Of a DNA stretch of 64,000 nt, positions 36,390-45,883 are shown piece by piece. The translations under genes and the position numbers were made by a program. Origin of the DNA: Oscillospiraceae bacterium (GTDB taxonomy: Bacteria > Bacillota > Clostridia > Oscillospirales > Ruminococcaceae). Each line of letters opens with the position of its first letter. Positions within the stretch are counted from its first letter, which is position 1. Location of the stretch: the NCBI GenBank assembly GCA_021202155.1, contig JAJQDP010000024.1, positions 1 through 64,000 of the forward strand. The letters run 5' to 3'. The notes beneath the pieces were generated by a model that ran no database searches, was not told the DNA's origin, and worked only from the letters and a program-made list of their open reading frames with translations.

Positions 36390-37949
36390 TTATTCAAGTC
36401 TGTACTTTGTCAGGTCAGGTAGCTCGGAAAGTGTCAGAGTGTAGTCGCTCTGGTATGCCTTGATGAGCATACTCTCCTCGGTGTAGGACTCATTATAGCC
36501 CTTCCAGGTATAGACGAAGTCTCCGCTCCATACGCCCCAGTAGAGCCAGTGAATGTTATCCTGCTGGAGATTGTCCGGGTCGGGTATGCAACCGTTCTCT
36601 GAGAGAGCCACAAGCTTGGTCTCGTCGGAGCACTTGTAGGCTTCGATAAATGTTGCCGCCTGGGATGAGTACTCGTTCTCGCCGGGGTAGATGTCCCATG
36701 CGATTATGTCGACAACGTCATCTCCGGGGTACCAGTCAGCATCCTGACCGTTCCAGACCCAGATGAGGTTTGTGAGCTCATACTCGTCAGTGAATATCTC
36801 ATACATCAGTCTGTAGAGCTTGATATAGCTCTCTGCTGAGCAATCTCCCCACCAGAACCATGCGCCGGATGCCTCATGAAGCGGTCTCCAGAGAACCGGG
36901 ACGCCGTAGTCACAAAGAATCTGAAGCTTGGAGGCTATCTCGTGCATGTCCTCGACCAAGAGATTATAGAGCTCATCATCCTCGCCGTTCATAGCCTTGT
37001 CAAGGTCTATTGTCGAGTACTGGGTATAGAAGGAGCTGTACCATTCTCCGCTATCAGAAACATAGCCTTCGGGAGACTGCCAGTGCCAGCATATCTGAAC
37101 TATTCCGCCGCAGTTAACATACCAGTCATACGCCCTTTCGACCGTTTCGGTTGAGGCGTTGTTTGCCTGAGCTATCGGGGTGTAATTCATCATGTCAAGA
37201 CCCAAAACCGCGAACTCCTCGCCTGTTATCGAAGTGATCCACTCGTACTCCTCAGAATCTCTGCTTGAGTCGGCGAACTGACCGGTAAGGGTGTACTTTC
37301 CATAGATGTCACAGAGGAAGTTATAGAGTCTTACTGTGTTATCGTCGGCGTTTTCGTTGGAAAGAGAGCAAGTGACGTTGTAAACATCCTCGATATTAAT
37401 ATCAGATGCGGTGATGGTGAGGCAGTCATAGTCAACCCAGCCCCAGCTTACTGTCATCGAGAATTCGTGTGTGCCTGCGCTCAGGTAGATATACTCAAGC
37501 GTGACATCACAGACCTCTCCGCCGACATCGCACCCAACCGAGCCGATGTAGCTTCCGTCAAGATTGGCATAGTTGATTCTTCCGGCATCAGAGGTATATG
37601 CTGAAACGGTCAGATTATAAAAACCGGAATTCTCAATCTCAAAAGTAAGAACCATTGAATCGCTGTCAGAATTAAGTCCAGTAACGCCCAAGCCGCCCGA
37701 GAAGAGGTCGTTGCTCTTTATGGAGCAGTTTCCGCCCAAGGTTGCGTCCTCGAATTCAAGAAGCTGATAATAGTCGCTCGGAGCATTGTTTTCGGTGTAA
37801 GTGTTCTCACTGAGGTCGAGTGATGTGTTGTACTCAGTTCTTACGTCGCCGAATGTGGCGTTCTCCATAACAGCTGTGCCGCAGGCTGTAGTACAGAGTA
37901 TTGCCGCTATTGTCAGCATACAGACTAAGCCTTGAAATAATTTTTTCAT
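36390..37949 (-). CDS. GH26 beta-mannanase lipoprotein with N-terminal CBM35-like domain
   Basis: About 519 residues with a lipoprotein signal (LCTTACG), a beta-sandwich resembling CBM35/CBM6 (about 55-190; QLLEFEDATLGGNCSI, NLTVSAYTSDAGRINYANL) and a GH26 domain (about 200-515). The acid/base Glu is in WRPLHEASGAWFWWG (about 359) and the nucleophile in LVALSENGCIPD (about 451). It should cut beta-1,4-mannan at the cell surface. The ORF-track ATG overlaps the dnaE stop as ATGA, but the ATG two codons later (37949) has better spacing from AAAGGA and begins a normal signal peptide. Coupling to dnaE is unexpected. Confidence 0.88.
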   Translation of the reverse strand: MKKLFQGLVCMLTIAAILCTTACGTAVMENATFGDVRTEYNTSLDLSENTYTENNAPSDYYQLLEFEDATLGGNCSIKSNDLFSGGLGVTGLNSDSDSMVLTFEIENSGFYNLTVSAYTSDAGRINYANLDGSYIGSVGCDVGGEVCDVTLEYIYLSAGTHEFSMTVSWGWVDYDCLTITASDINIEDVYNVTCSLSNENADDNTVRLYNFLCDIYGKYTLTGQFADSSRDSEEYEWITSITGEEFAVLGLDMMNYTPIAQANNASTETVERAYDWYVNCGGIVQICWHWQSPEGYVSDSGEWYSSFYTQYSTIDLDKAMNGEDDELYNLLVEDMHEIASKLQILCDYGVPVLWRPLHEASGAWFWWGDCSAESYIKLYRLMYEIFTDEYELTNLIWVWNGQDADWYPGDDVVDIIAWDIYPGENEYSSQAATFIEAYKCSDETKLVALSENGCIPDPDNLQQDNIHWLYWGVWSGDFVYTWKGYNESYTEESMLIKAYQSDYTLTLSELPDLTKYRLE

Positions 37950-37951
37950 TG

Positions 37952-40900
37952 TCATTGTCCTTTCTTGACCGTAAATTTGACGTTATCGGTGCCGAATATC
38001 TTAATCAACTCGGAAATGGTCTCAGAGCTGATATTGATTGAATTTGCGCCCTTGATGTCGGTGGATTTCCTGACATCGGACAGGTAGCCTATGAGCCTTC
38101 CGGAGCCCTTGTTCTCATCGCATAGCTTTCTTAAAGCGGAAATCTTGTCCTTATCCGTGGACTTAAGCTTAAGGCAGAGAGGTCTTTTCTTCAGCTCTTC
38201 AACATATTCATCGACGTCCTGAAGGTTGTCCACCAAAATTTTTGGTGTGTCGTCATCCTTGAGGGAAAGTCTGCCGGATATCACAAGCCTCGTTCCACTC
38301 ATGAGAATGGGCTTAACTGTCTCATAGACGCTCGGAAACACTATGGCTTCTATTTCAGCAGTTGCATCCTCGACGGTGCAGAAAGCCATTGTTGCTCCCG
38401 ATTTTGTCTTATGCACTCTCTTTGAGCGGAAAATTGCCATTATACTGACTTCCTGCTTGTCCTTATATGTCGGAGGATTCTCCTCAGTGCCATCTATTAT
38501 CTTCTTGGCAGTCACCATTCCCGAAGCACTTGCCCAGGGGGAATATGCGGCGAGAGGATGACCGGAAATGTAGATTCCGGTTGTCTCCCTCTCCATCTCC
38601 AAAAGCTCAGAAAGGGAATATTCCTCCATATACGGTATTGTCAGTTCGGTCGAAGTTATCTCAGAGCCGCCAAACAAATCGGTCTGACCATCTATAGATG
38701 ACCTTGACTCACTTGAAACAGCGTCAAGGATTGTGTCATAGCTTGAAAGCATTTGACGGCGATTTGCCCCAAAGCAATCGAACGCCCCGCACATGATGAG
38801 GCTTTCTATTGAGCGGACTGTCACTTCATTCCCATGCGTTCTGTGGATAAAGTCTACAAGGGAAGTGAACCTGCCATTTCTGTCACGTTCCTGCAAAATG
38901 ATGTTAATAGCACTCTTTCCAAGGCTTTTCACAGCTAAAAGCCCGTAGCGTATACCGTTCTCGTTCGGCACGAAGATGTCCCGGCTCTCGTTGACGTCCG
39001 GCGGAAGAATCTTAACTCCCTTTGCCTCACATTCAGCCGAATATTCGGTTACCTTGGAGACGTTGTCCAAAACACTTGTGAGAAGCGCGGACATATACTC
39101 CTTGAAATAGTGACGCTTGAGATACGCGGTTTCGTAAGCGACAGTCGCATAGGCGGCGGCGTGGGACTTGTTGAAGGCATAGGAAGCGAAGCTTGTCATC
39201 TCGTCAAAGAGTTCGTTCGCAATTTTCTCGGAAATGCCGTTTGCAACGCAACCACAGCAGTTTACCGAGCCGTCCGGGTTTTTCTCGCCATAGATGAAGG
39301 CTTTTCTCTCGCTCTCAAGAACATCATGCTTTTTCTTGGACATTGCGCGGCGAACTATGTCAGCTCTGCCGTAGGAATAGCCTGCAAGACTGCGGAAAAT
39401 CTGCATTACCTGCTCCTGATAGACGATACAGCCATAGGTAACGTCCAAAATCGGCTTTAGTAGCGGAGTTTTATAGGTGACAAGGCTTTTATTGTGGCGG
39501 TTTCGGATGTAGGTTGGAATAGAATCCATCGGTCCCGGGCGATAAAGTGAAATTACAGCTATAAGGTCTTCAATGTCCTCAGGGACAAGGCGCATAATCG
39601 TATTTGTCATTCCCTGGGATTCAAACTGGAAGACTCCGACGGTGTCGCCGTCAGAAAGCATTTTATATATCTCTTTGTCGTCAAGAGGAATATTTTCTAT
39701 GTCAAAATCCGGCTCGAACTTTCTTATCTCCCTTACAGCGTCGCGGATAACTGTTAAGTTTCTCAGACCTAAAAAGTCGATTTTCAGGATTCCGAGATTT
39801 TCAAGAATGCCCATTGTATACTGGGTCACGAGCTGACCATCGTTGGTCATGAGGGGGACGTAATCGGAAACGGGTCCTGCTGTTATCACGACTCCTGCCG
39901 CATGGGTTGAGCAGTGGCGCGGCATCCCCTCGACCTGCTCTGCCATATCGATGAGCTCTTTTACCTGAGGTGAGGAATTGTAGAGTTCCCTTACCTCCGG
40001 AACATTTTCCTTGACCTCTTTCAGAGTGTCGCCGGAATGAATCGACTTGGCGACTTTGTCCACGACTCCATAGGGCGTTCCCATTACCCTGCCGCAGTCC
40101 CGGACAGCGTTTCTTGCCGCCATTGTGCCGAATGTCACGATCTGCGCGACGTGGTCTTCACCGTAGCGGCGTTTCACGTAATCGATGACGTCCTGCCTGC
40201 CCTCGATGCAGAAGTCGATGTCAAAGTCAGGCATTGAGACACGCTCAGGATTCAGAAATCTCTCGAAGAGAAGGTTATATTTGATCGGGTCGATTCCAGT
40301 TATGCCGATGCAATAGGCGACAAGGCTTCCGGCTCCCGAACCTCTTCCTGGTCCTACCGGAATTCCGTGAGTTTTGGCATAGTTGATGAAGTCCCAGACG
40401 ATGAGGTAGTAGTTGACATAACCCATGCCGGAGATGACAGAAAGCTCATAGTCAAGACGTTCTCTTATTTCAGCGGTGATATTGTCGCCATAGCGTCTTT
40501 TCAGCCCATCAAGGCTCATCTGTCTTAGGTACGCCTCGTTGTCGGTGACGCCTTCAATCGAAAAAGCCGGGAGCTTGGTGACTCCGAATTCAAACTCGAC
40601 GTTGCACTTTTTTGCAATCTCTGCTGTATTGTAGACAGCTTCCGGGTGACTGGGAAACGCCGCGAGCATTTCCTCCTCTGATTTCAGGTAGAACTCATCG
40701 TTCGGGAAGCTCATTCCATCAGGGTCGTCAAGAGCTGTGTTGGTGGCAATTCTCATCAGCACCTTCTGGGCAGGTGCATCGGTACGGTTTATATAGTGAG
40801 CGTCATTTGTGGCGGCAAGCCTGACGCCTGTTTCATCGCTGAGCTTGAAGAGGTACGGTAATATGTCCGTCTCGTCGGAAAAGTGGTGGTTCTGAACCTC

Positions 40901-41413
40901 GATATAGTAGTCATCGCCGAAAAGTGCCTGATATTTGAGAACGGTCTTTTTTGCATTGACATAATCTCTGGCACTCAGTAGCCTCGGGACTTCACCCGCA
41001 ATACAGCCGGAAAGGCAGACAAGACCCTCGTGATACTTTTCTAAGAGCTCAAAATCGATTCTTGGCTTGCGATAGAAGCCCTCGGTATAGGAAAGTGATG
41101 TGAGCTTGCATAGGTTCTTGTAGCCGGTCTCGTTTTTGCAGAGGATTATCAGGTGATAAGGGTTATCTATCTTCCCTGCCTTGTCAAATCTGGTTCTTGG
41201 CGCGACATACATCTCACAGCCGATTATCGGCTTCACCCCGGCGGCTTTGGCTATCTTGTAGAACTCGACAGCCGCAAAAACATTGCCGTGGTCGGTCACA
41301 GCGACAGAGTCCATCCCAAGCTCCTTGGCACGATTAACAAGGCTCTTAATCCTGCATGCGCCGTCAAGAAGCGAATATTCACTATGAACATGTAGATGGA
41401 CAAAGTTTGCCAT
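37952..41413 (-). CDS. dnaE: DNA polymerase III subunit alpha (DnaE)
   Basis: This 1153-residue protein begins with a PHP domain (FVHLHVHSEYSLLDGACRI). The polymerase core has GPGRGSGAGSLVAYC and the catalytic PDFDIDFC (about residues 396-402). Finger-domain, helix-hairpin-helix and C-terminal OB domain regions follow (KSGATMAFCTVEDATAEIEAI, about 1000). It is a replicative polymerase subunit; clostridia usually also carry PolC elsewhere. It starts 2 nt after whiA and ends at the mannanase gene. Confidence 0.95.
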   Translation of the reverse strand: MANFVHLHVHSEYSLLDGACRIKSLVNRAKELGMDSVAVTDHGNVFAAVEFYKIAKAAGVKPIIGCEMYVAPRTRFDKAGKIDNPYHLIILCKNETGYKNLCKLTSLSYTEGFYRKPRIDFELLEKYHEGLVCLSGCIAGEVPRLLSARDYVNAKKTVLKYQALFGDDYYIEVQNHHFSDETDILPYLFKLSDETGVRLAATNDAHYINRTDAPAQKVLMRIATNTALDDPDGMSFPNDEFYLKSEEEMLAAFPSHPEAVYNTAEIAKKCNVEFEFGVTKLPAFSIEGVTDNEAYLRQMSLDGLKRRYGDNITAEIRERLDYELSVISGMGYVNYYLIVWDFINYAKTHGIPVGPGRGSGAGSLVAYCIGITGIDPIKYNLLFERFLNPERVSMPDFDIDFCIEGRQDVIDYVKRRYGEDHVAQIVTFGTMAARNAVRDCGRVMGTPYGVVDKVAKSIHSGDTLKEVKENVPEVRELYNSSPQVKELIDMAEQVEGMPRHCSTHAAGVVITAGPVSDYVPLMTNDGQLVTQYTMGILENLGILKIDFLGLRNLTVIRDAVREIRKFEPDFDIENIPLDDKEIYKMLSDGDTVGVFQFESQGMTNTIMRLVPEDIEDLIAVISLYRPGPMDSIPTYIRNRHNKSLVTYKTPLLKPILDVTYGCIVYQEQVMQIFRSLAGYSYGRADIVRRAMSKKKHDVLESERKAFIYGEKNPDGSVNCCGCVANGISEKIANELFDEMTSFASYAFNKSHAAAYATVAYETAYLKRHYFKEYMSALLTSVLDNVSKVTEYSAECEAKGVKILPPDVNESRDIFVPNENGIRYGLLAVKSLGKSAINIILQERDRNGRFTSLVDFIHRTHGNEVTVRSIESLIMCGAFDCFGANRRQMLSSYDTILDAVSSESRSSIDGQTDLFGGSEITSTELTIPYMEEYSLSELLEMERETTGIYISGHPLAAYSPWASASGMVTAKKIIDGTEENPPTYKDKQEVSIMAIFRSKRVHKTKSGATMAFCTVEDATAEIEAIVFPSVYETVKPILMSGTRLVISGRLSLKDDDTPKILVDNLQDVDEYVEELKKRPLCLKLKSTDKDKISALRKLCDENKGSGRLIGYLSDVRKSTDIKGANSINISSETISELIKIFGTDNVKFTVKKGQ

Positions 41414-41415
41414 AG

Positions 41416-42369
41416 TTACCCTTCTTTTGAATTGCTTATGTTGTCCGCTATTTCTATTATTCTTTTAAGCCTGTGATTCACCCCTGAGCGGGACATCGGC
41501 GGGTCGAATTTCTTGGCAAGGCCGCTCAGTGAATCCTCAGGATTATTCTGTCTGAGAATCGCAACTTCCCTCAACTCTTCTGATAGCTGTGACAGCCCGT
41601 CGGGGGAGTTTTCTATTACCCTTATAGCCTCAATCTGTCGGAATGCCGAATTATTCTGACGGTCAACGTTTGCTGTGTCACAGTTGGTAATTCTGTTGGC
41701 GTGGTTTCTGATGTCCTTATAAACCTTGGTGTTCATAACCTCAAGGCTTGCGCTGGTTGCTCCTATGAGAGTGAGCATGTCCTCGATATTCTCGCTGTCC
41801 TTGAAGTAAAGTATTCTCTGCTCGCCGCGTGTCAGGCGTTTCGCAGTGAGACCAATATGCTTTTCAAGTAGCTCGCTGATTCCGTCACAAAGTATGTCGT
41901 CCGTGCTCCCGGGAATTGCTATTTCAAGGTGATATTCCCGTTGCGGGTCGGTCACTCTGCCACAGCTCAAGAATATACCGGTACAAAATGCACCGAAATT
42001 TGAGTCTGTAAGCTTGTCCCCGCGGGATAAAATCTCCCGGCAGTCAAGGCTTGAAACGCCAAGACGGGTAAGAATCGCCCCGATGTCGTTTTTCTCAGAT
42101 ACTGAGATTCTGTATTCAGGGAGTCTTCCTCTGTGGCGGGAAATTTCCTCCCCAACCGAACTTTCAGGAGGGATAATGTGGCGGACGAGTCTTAAGAATA
42201 ACTCCCTGCAGATTTCGTTATCGGTTCTATAGGCTACTCCCGCATCGGATTTTTCGCTCACAAGAAGCATTCCAAGAAGGCAGGCATCCGATTTTTTCCT
42301 GCCTGTTACCGATTCAGCCGCTTCGGTTTTTACTTTGTATACAAAGGATTCTGTAGATTTTACTTTCAT
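41416..42369 (-). CDS. whiA: WhiA-type DNA-binding protein
   Basis: This 317-residue protein has the WhiA layout: an N-terminal domain related to LAGLIDADG homing endonucleases (GAFCTGIFLSCGRVTDP..YHLEIAIP, about 125-160) and a C-terminal helix-turn-helix (about 225-315, AILRQNNPEDSLSGLAKKFDPPMSRSGVNHRL). WhiA is a conserved Gram-positive regulator of cell division and chromosome processes and has no nuclease activity in studied members. It overlaps rapZ by 4 nt, the standard rapZ-whiA pairing. Confidence 0.93.
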   Translation of the reverse strand: MKVKSTESFVYKVKTEAAESVTGRKKSDACLLGMLLVSEKSDAGVAYRTDNEICRELFLRLVRHIIPPESSVGEEISRHRGRLPEYRISVSEKNDIGAILTRLGVSSLDCREILSRGDKLTDSNFGAFCTGIFLSCGRVTDPQREYHLEIAIPGSTDDILCDGISELLEKHIGLTAKRLTRGEQRILYFKDSENIEDMLTLIGATSASLEVMNTKVYKDIRNHANRITNCDTANVDRQNNSAFRQIEAIRVIENSPDGLSQLSEELREVAILRQNNPEDSLSGLAKKFDPPMSRSGVNHRLKRIIEIADNISNSKEG

Positions 42370-43226
42370 GATATTTGCTCTAAGCTTCTGTGCTCCGCTC
42401 TTACGCTCAGTTTGTCCCGGGTCAAAGCCTCCGACATCCTTCTTGCGAAGCTGACCGAGCGGTGTCTGCCGCCTGTACAGCCGAATGCGATGACGAGCCT
42501 CGGCTTACCCTCCTTCTCATACATGGGTATCATAAGACTCAGGAGGTCATAAATTTTTTTGAATACTTCATTAGATTCCGGGAAGCACATGACATAGTCA
42601 TATACCTCATTATCGAGCCCGGTTTTGTTTTTAAGCTCGGGAACATAATATGGATTCGGCAGGCATCTTACATCAAAGACAAGGTCGGCGTCCTTCGGGA
42701 TTCCATACTTGAAGCCGAATGAGATTACGCTTATCGCCATTTTCGTGCCCTTGTCGGTGAAGAATTCCGCCATTTCTGCACGGAAATCCGCCATTCCAAA
42801 ATCGGTCGTGTCGATATAAAAATCGGACATTTCCTTGGCTTTCTTGGTTTCCTCCCGCTCAAGGGAGATGGCTTTATAGAGGTTTCCGGACGACTCGGCA
42901 TCAAGGGGGTGCTTGCGCCGGGTTTCCTTGTATCTTTTGACGAGAGTATCGTCGTCGGCATCGAGATACAGAACCGAAATCTCGACATCGGGGGCTCTTA
43001 GGGCATTGACGCAGTCCTCAAATTTCGAGAAATGCTCGCCAGAGCGAATATCAACCGACACTGCAAGTCTGGTTATCAGCTTGTCTGCACCTACTATGAA
43101 TCTTGAAAAGCTCAATAGCATCTCGGGAGGCATGTTGTCGATGCAGTAGTAGCCCATGTCCTCAAGGTAATTGATGGCACTTGACTTCCCTGCTCCCGAC
43201 ATCCCAGTAACAATGACGATTTTCAT
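42366..43226 (-). CDS. rapZ: RapZ (YvcJ) nucleotide-binding adaptor
   Basis: This 286-residue protein has Walker A GMSGAGKSS at its start (residues 8-16), YCIDNMPPEML, and the C-terminal GCTGGRHRSV block. RapZ in enterobacteria guides RNase E to a small RNA controlling amino-sugar synthesis; in Gram-positives the homologue YvcJ binds and hydrolyses GTP with a less clear role. It is coupled to whiA by an ATGA overlap and lies 22 nt after murB, a common Firmicute arrangement. Confidence 0.93.
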   Translation of the reverse strand: MKIVIVTGMSGAGKSSAINYLEDMGYYCIDNMPPEMLLSFSRFIVGADKLITRLAVSVDIRSGEHFSKFEDCVNALRAPDVEISVLYLDADDDTLVKRYKETRRKHPLDAESSGNLYKAISLEREETKKAKEMSDFYIDTTDFGMADFRAEMAEFFTDKGTKMAISVISFGFKYGIPKDADLVFDVRCLPNPYYVPELKNKTGLDNEVYDYVMCFPESNEVFKKIYDLLSLMIPMYEKEGKPRLVIAFGCTGGRHRSVSFARRMSEALTRDKLSVRAEHRSLEQIS

Positions 43227-43248
43227 ACTCTTCCTCCCAGATTAAAGC

Positions 43249-44148
43249 CTATTCCTCTATCAGCTTGACCTCGCACTCGAGCTCATAACCCGTTTTCTCC
43301 AAGACCGTTTTCTTTATGTGAGAGATAAGGTTCATGACATCTGCGGCTGTCGCATTGCCGGTGTTTATAACAAAGTTTGCGTGCTTATCGGAGACCTTTG
43401 CGCCGCCTATCGAATAGCCTTTAAGCCCTGATTCTTCTATCACGAGCCCGGCATAAGTGCCCTCAGGTCTCTTGAAGGTTGAGCCTGCACTCGGATATTC
43501 AAGCGGCTGGCGGGACTTGCGCCTTGCAATCAGCTCATCCATTCGGGCTTTGATAGCATCTTTATCGCCGTGAGAAAGCCTGAACTTTGCCGAGACGATT
43601 ATCTCGCCCGAATTTGTGAATCGCGAGCGACGGTAACTGAAATCAAGCTTATCGCTCGGGTAGGTTATAATCTCTCCCGACTGGTTTATGCAGGTCACTT
43701 CCGAAACGACATCCTTCATCTCTCCGCCATATGCTCCGGCGTTCATGAAGACCGCTCCCCCGACGCTTCCGGGGATTCCGTAGGCGAACTCCAAACCTGT
43801 CAACGCATTATCAAGCGCAGTCTTACAAACTCTTGCAAGCGAAGCTCCGGCAGAAGCTGTGATATATTCGCCGTCCACGTCTATCTCTGACATATCTGAC
43901 CCAAGGACGAATATTGCTCCTCTGTAGCCGTTGTCTGAAAACAGGACGTTTGAGCCGTTTCCAAGAATTATATATCTGTCGACTTCGGAAATAAGCTCTC
44001 TGAGGGAATCTATGCTGTTCGGAAATATCATTATATCGCAAGAACCGCCTATTTTGAAGGACGTGTGCTCCTTGAGAGGCTCGTTTATCAGAAATTTGCA
44101 ACCATGTTTCAAAGATATTTCTTGCAATGCTTTTATGCTGTCTGGCAT
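43249..44148 (-). CDS. murB: UDP-N-acetylenolpyruvoylglucosamine reductase
   Basis: This 299-residue FAD enzyme makes UDP-N-acetylmuramic acid using NADPH. Visible are the FAD-binding region (HTSFKIGGSCDIMIFP, YIILGNGSNVLFSD, GIPGSVGGAVFMNAGAYGGEM), the proton-donor Ser in YPSAGSTFKRP (about residue 225) and a late Glu in ECEVKLIEE. The shape is that of type II MurB common in Firmicutes. It precedes rapZ-whiA in the same transcript and shares the peptidoglycan pathway with murD at the start of the run. Confidence 0.94.
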   Translation of the reverse strand: MPDSIKALQEISLKHGCKFLINEPLKEHTSFKIGGSCDIMIFPNSIDSLRELISEVDRYIILGNGSNVLFSDNGYRGAIFVLGSDMSEIDVDGEYITASAGASLARVCKTALDNALTGLEFAYGIPGSVGGAVFMNAGAYGGEMKDVVSEVTCINQSGEIITYPSDKLDFSYRRSRFTNSGEIIVSAKFRLSHGDKDAIKARMDELIARRKSRQPLEYPSAGSTFKRPEGTYAGLVIEESGLKGYSIGGAKVSDKHANFVINTGNATAADVMNLISHIKKTVLEKTGYELECEVKLIEE

Positions 44149-44173
44149 TACTGTGTCACCGTTTCAATAGTTA

Positions 44174-44902
44174 TTATAGCTCAAGCTGTGGGTGCTTTCT
44201 TAAGATCCACTCTTTCACCTTTTCCCAGTCGCTGTTAAGAATCAGCTTTTCCGGGAAGTCGACTTCTTTCAGGACTTTTTCCACAGTTGAAGTCTTCCCA
44301 ACTGCATCCCAGAAATGGGCATCTGTGTCGACCACTATCGGGATTTCGTACTTCTTGCAAAGTTTGAGAATCGGAACCGAGTTCTTGAGTGAACCTTTCT
44401 TTCTCATAAGTGAGCTTTCGTTGAGTTCGACCAACTTTTCGTATTCTTTAAAGACTTTTAAGACTCTTTCGTGCTCGAACGGGAAAAAGTCGGTTGTCGG
44501 GTGTCCGATAACGTCAATATAAGGGTTCTGGCAGAGCTTGATATAGCCGTCAGAAACAACCTTTGGGTCGTCTGAAAGCTCATCGAATGTGTACTTATGG
44601 TACGATGCGACTACCCACTCCATCTTTTGAAGAAGGTCTTCGTGCATATCGACATCGCCATTATAGTTATATATGTTTACCTCTGCGCCTTTAAGAACGG
44701 TAACGCCGAAAACGGTTCTCGGGAGGACTCTCATATTGGTGAAGTGCCATTCGTGAGCGGTGTCGGGCATTACGCCGTAATGGTCGGTCATGGCGATCGC
44801 TTTCAAGCCCAAATCAGCCGCCGCACGGCAGTTTTCGGTGAGGGTTGAGTAGGCGTGGTCGGAAGCTATTGTATGTGTGTGAAGGTCAGCCTGAATAAGC
44901 AT
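44174..44902 (-). CDS. PHP-domain phosphoesterase (YcdX-like)
   Basis: About 242 residues with the four PHP metal motifs: QADLHTHTIASDH (H-x-H), AMTDHYGV, VASYHKYTFDE and a C-terminal VVDTDAHFWDAVG. PHP proteins use a three-metal centre to hydrolyse phosphoesters; YcdX-type members are cytoplasmic phosphatases of unsettled substrate. The start is moved from 44917 to 44902, where ATG overlaps the hprK stop as TGATG. Position between hprK and murB is common in Clostridia. Confidence 0.85.
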   Translation of the reverse strand: MLIQADLHTHTIASDHAYSTLTENCRAAADLGLKAIAMTDHYGVMPDTAHEWHFTNMRVLPRTVFGVTVLKGAEVNIYNYNGDVDMHEDLLQKMEWVVASYHKYTFDELSDDPKVVSDGYIKLCQNPYIDVIGHPTTDFFPFEHERVLKVFKEYEKLVELNESSLMRKKGSLKNSVPILKLCKKYEIPIVVDTDAHFWDAVGKTSTVEKVLKEVDFPEKLILNSDWEKVKEWILRKHPQLEL

Positions 44903-45861
44903 CAGAAATCCTCCCACTTGGAAACAGTCTCTGTTCCTTCCATCTCAAGACCTAAGTTATTGAGAAGTTCCTGAGCGGCGTTATAGCCCATCTTCTTCTG
45001 ACGGTTGTTCATAGCGGCAACTTCTAAGATTACTGCCAAGTTACGTCCGGGCTTAACAGGGATTGTGATACATGGGATATTTACTCCTAAGATGTCCATG
45101 CTCTCGGAATCGACGCCCATGCGGTCATAGACCTTATCGGGGTCCCAGATTTCGAGCTTGACGACCAAATCTATCTTCTCGGTCATCTTGACGGCACCCA
45201 TACCAAAGAGTCTTCTTGCGTTGACGATTCCTATGCCTCTGAGCTCAATGAAGTGGCGGATATTGTCTGGAGATGAACCGACAAGGGAGATTGCAGATAC
45301 TTTCTTTATCTCAACCGCATCATCGGCAACAAGTCTGTGTCCTCTCTTGACAAGCTCGATTGCGGTTTCGGATTTACCGACGCCGCTCTCACCGACGATG
45401 AGGACGCCTTCACCGTAGATTTCGATGAGAACGCCGTGGCGGGTGATTCTCTGACCTAATTGGGTGTTAAGGTATGCAATTCCTCTTGACATAACCTCAG
45501 AGGTGTCAAGCTCTGACGAGAGAACCGGGACGCCATATTCTGTTGCCGCGTCCATCATTTCCGGGAAGGGCTCGTGTCCGCGGGAGATAATCAGAGCCGG
45601 GAATTTGTACGAGAAGAGTGTCATAAGTACTCTTCTTCTTTCATCAGATGCCAATCCCTGAAGATAGGCAAACTCGGTGTTTCCGCAAATCTGGATCTTC
45701 TCGTTATTGAAGTAGGCATAGAAGCCGGTGAGCTGAAGACCCGGACGGTTGATGTCGTTGTTTGAGATGAGAATTTTGGATAAATCCTTCGGTGTGTAGA
45801 CCGTTTTTAGGTTGACTTCCTTTGCGAACTGTGCAAGTGAAACTGTATACTTTTCTGCCAT
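44902..45861 (-). CDS. hprK: HPr kinase/phosphorylase
   Basis: This 319-residue protein has the HprK N-terminal domain (about 1-130) and a C-terminal kinase domain with Walker A GESGVGKSETA (about 155), HRLVADDAVEI and the signature LRGIGIVNARRLFG (about 205). It phosphorylates HPr on Ser46 and reverses this, linking sugar flux to carbon catabolite control. Its presence fits a Gram-positive that chooses among plant sugars, as the glycosidases here suggest. It is 22 nt downstream of the ynbB-like gene. Confidence 0.95.
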   Translation of the reverse strand: MAEKYTVSLAQFAKEVNLKTVYTPKDLSKILISNNDINRPGLQLTGFYAYFNNEKIQICGNTEFAYLQGLASDERRRVLMTLFSYKFPALIISRGHEPFPEMMDAATEYGVPVLSSELDTSEVMSRGIAYLNTQLGQRITRHGVLIEIYGEGVLIVGESGVGKSETAIELVKRGHRLVADDAVEIKKVSAISLVGSSPDNIRHFIELRGIGIVNARRLFGMGAVKMTEKIDLVVKLEIWDPDKVYDRMGVDSESMDILGVNIPCITIPVKPGRNLAVILEVAAMNNRQKKMGYNAAQELLNNLGLEMEGTETVSKWEDF

Positions 45862-45883
45862 AGGGTTCTCCTTTCTTTTTACG

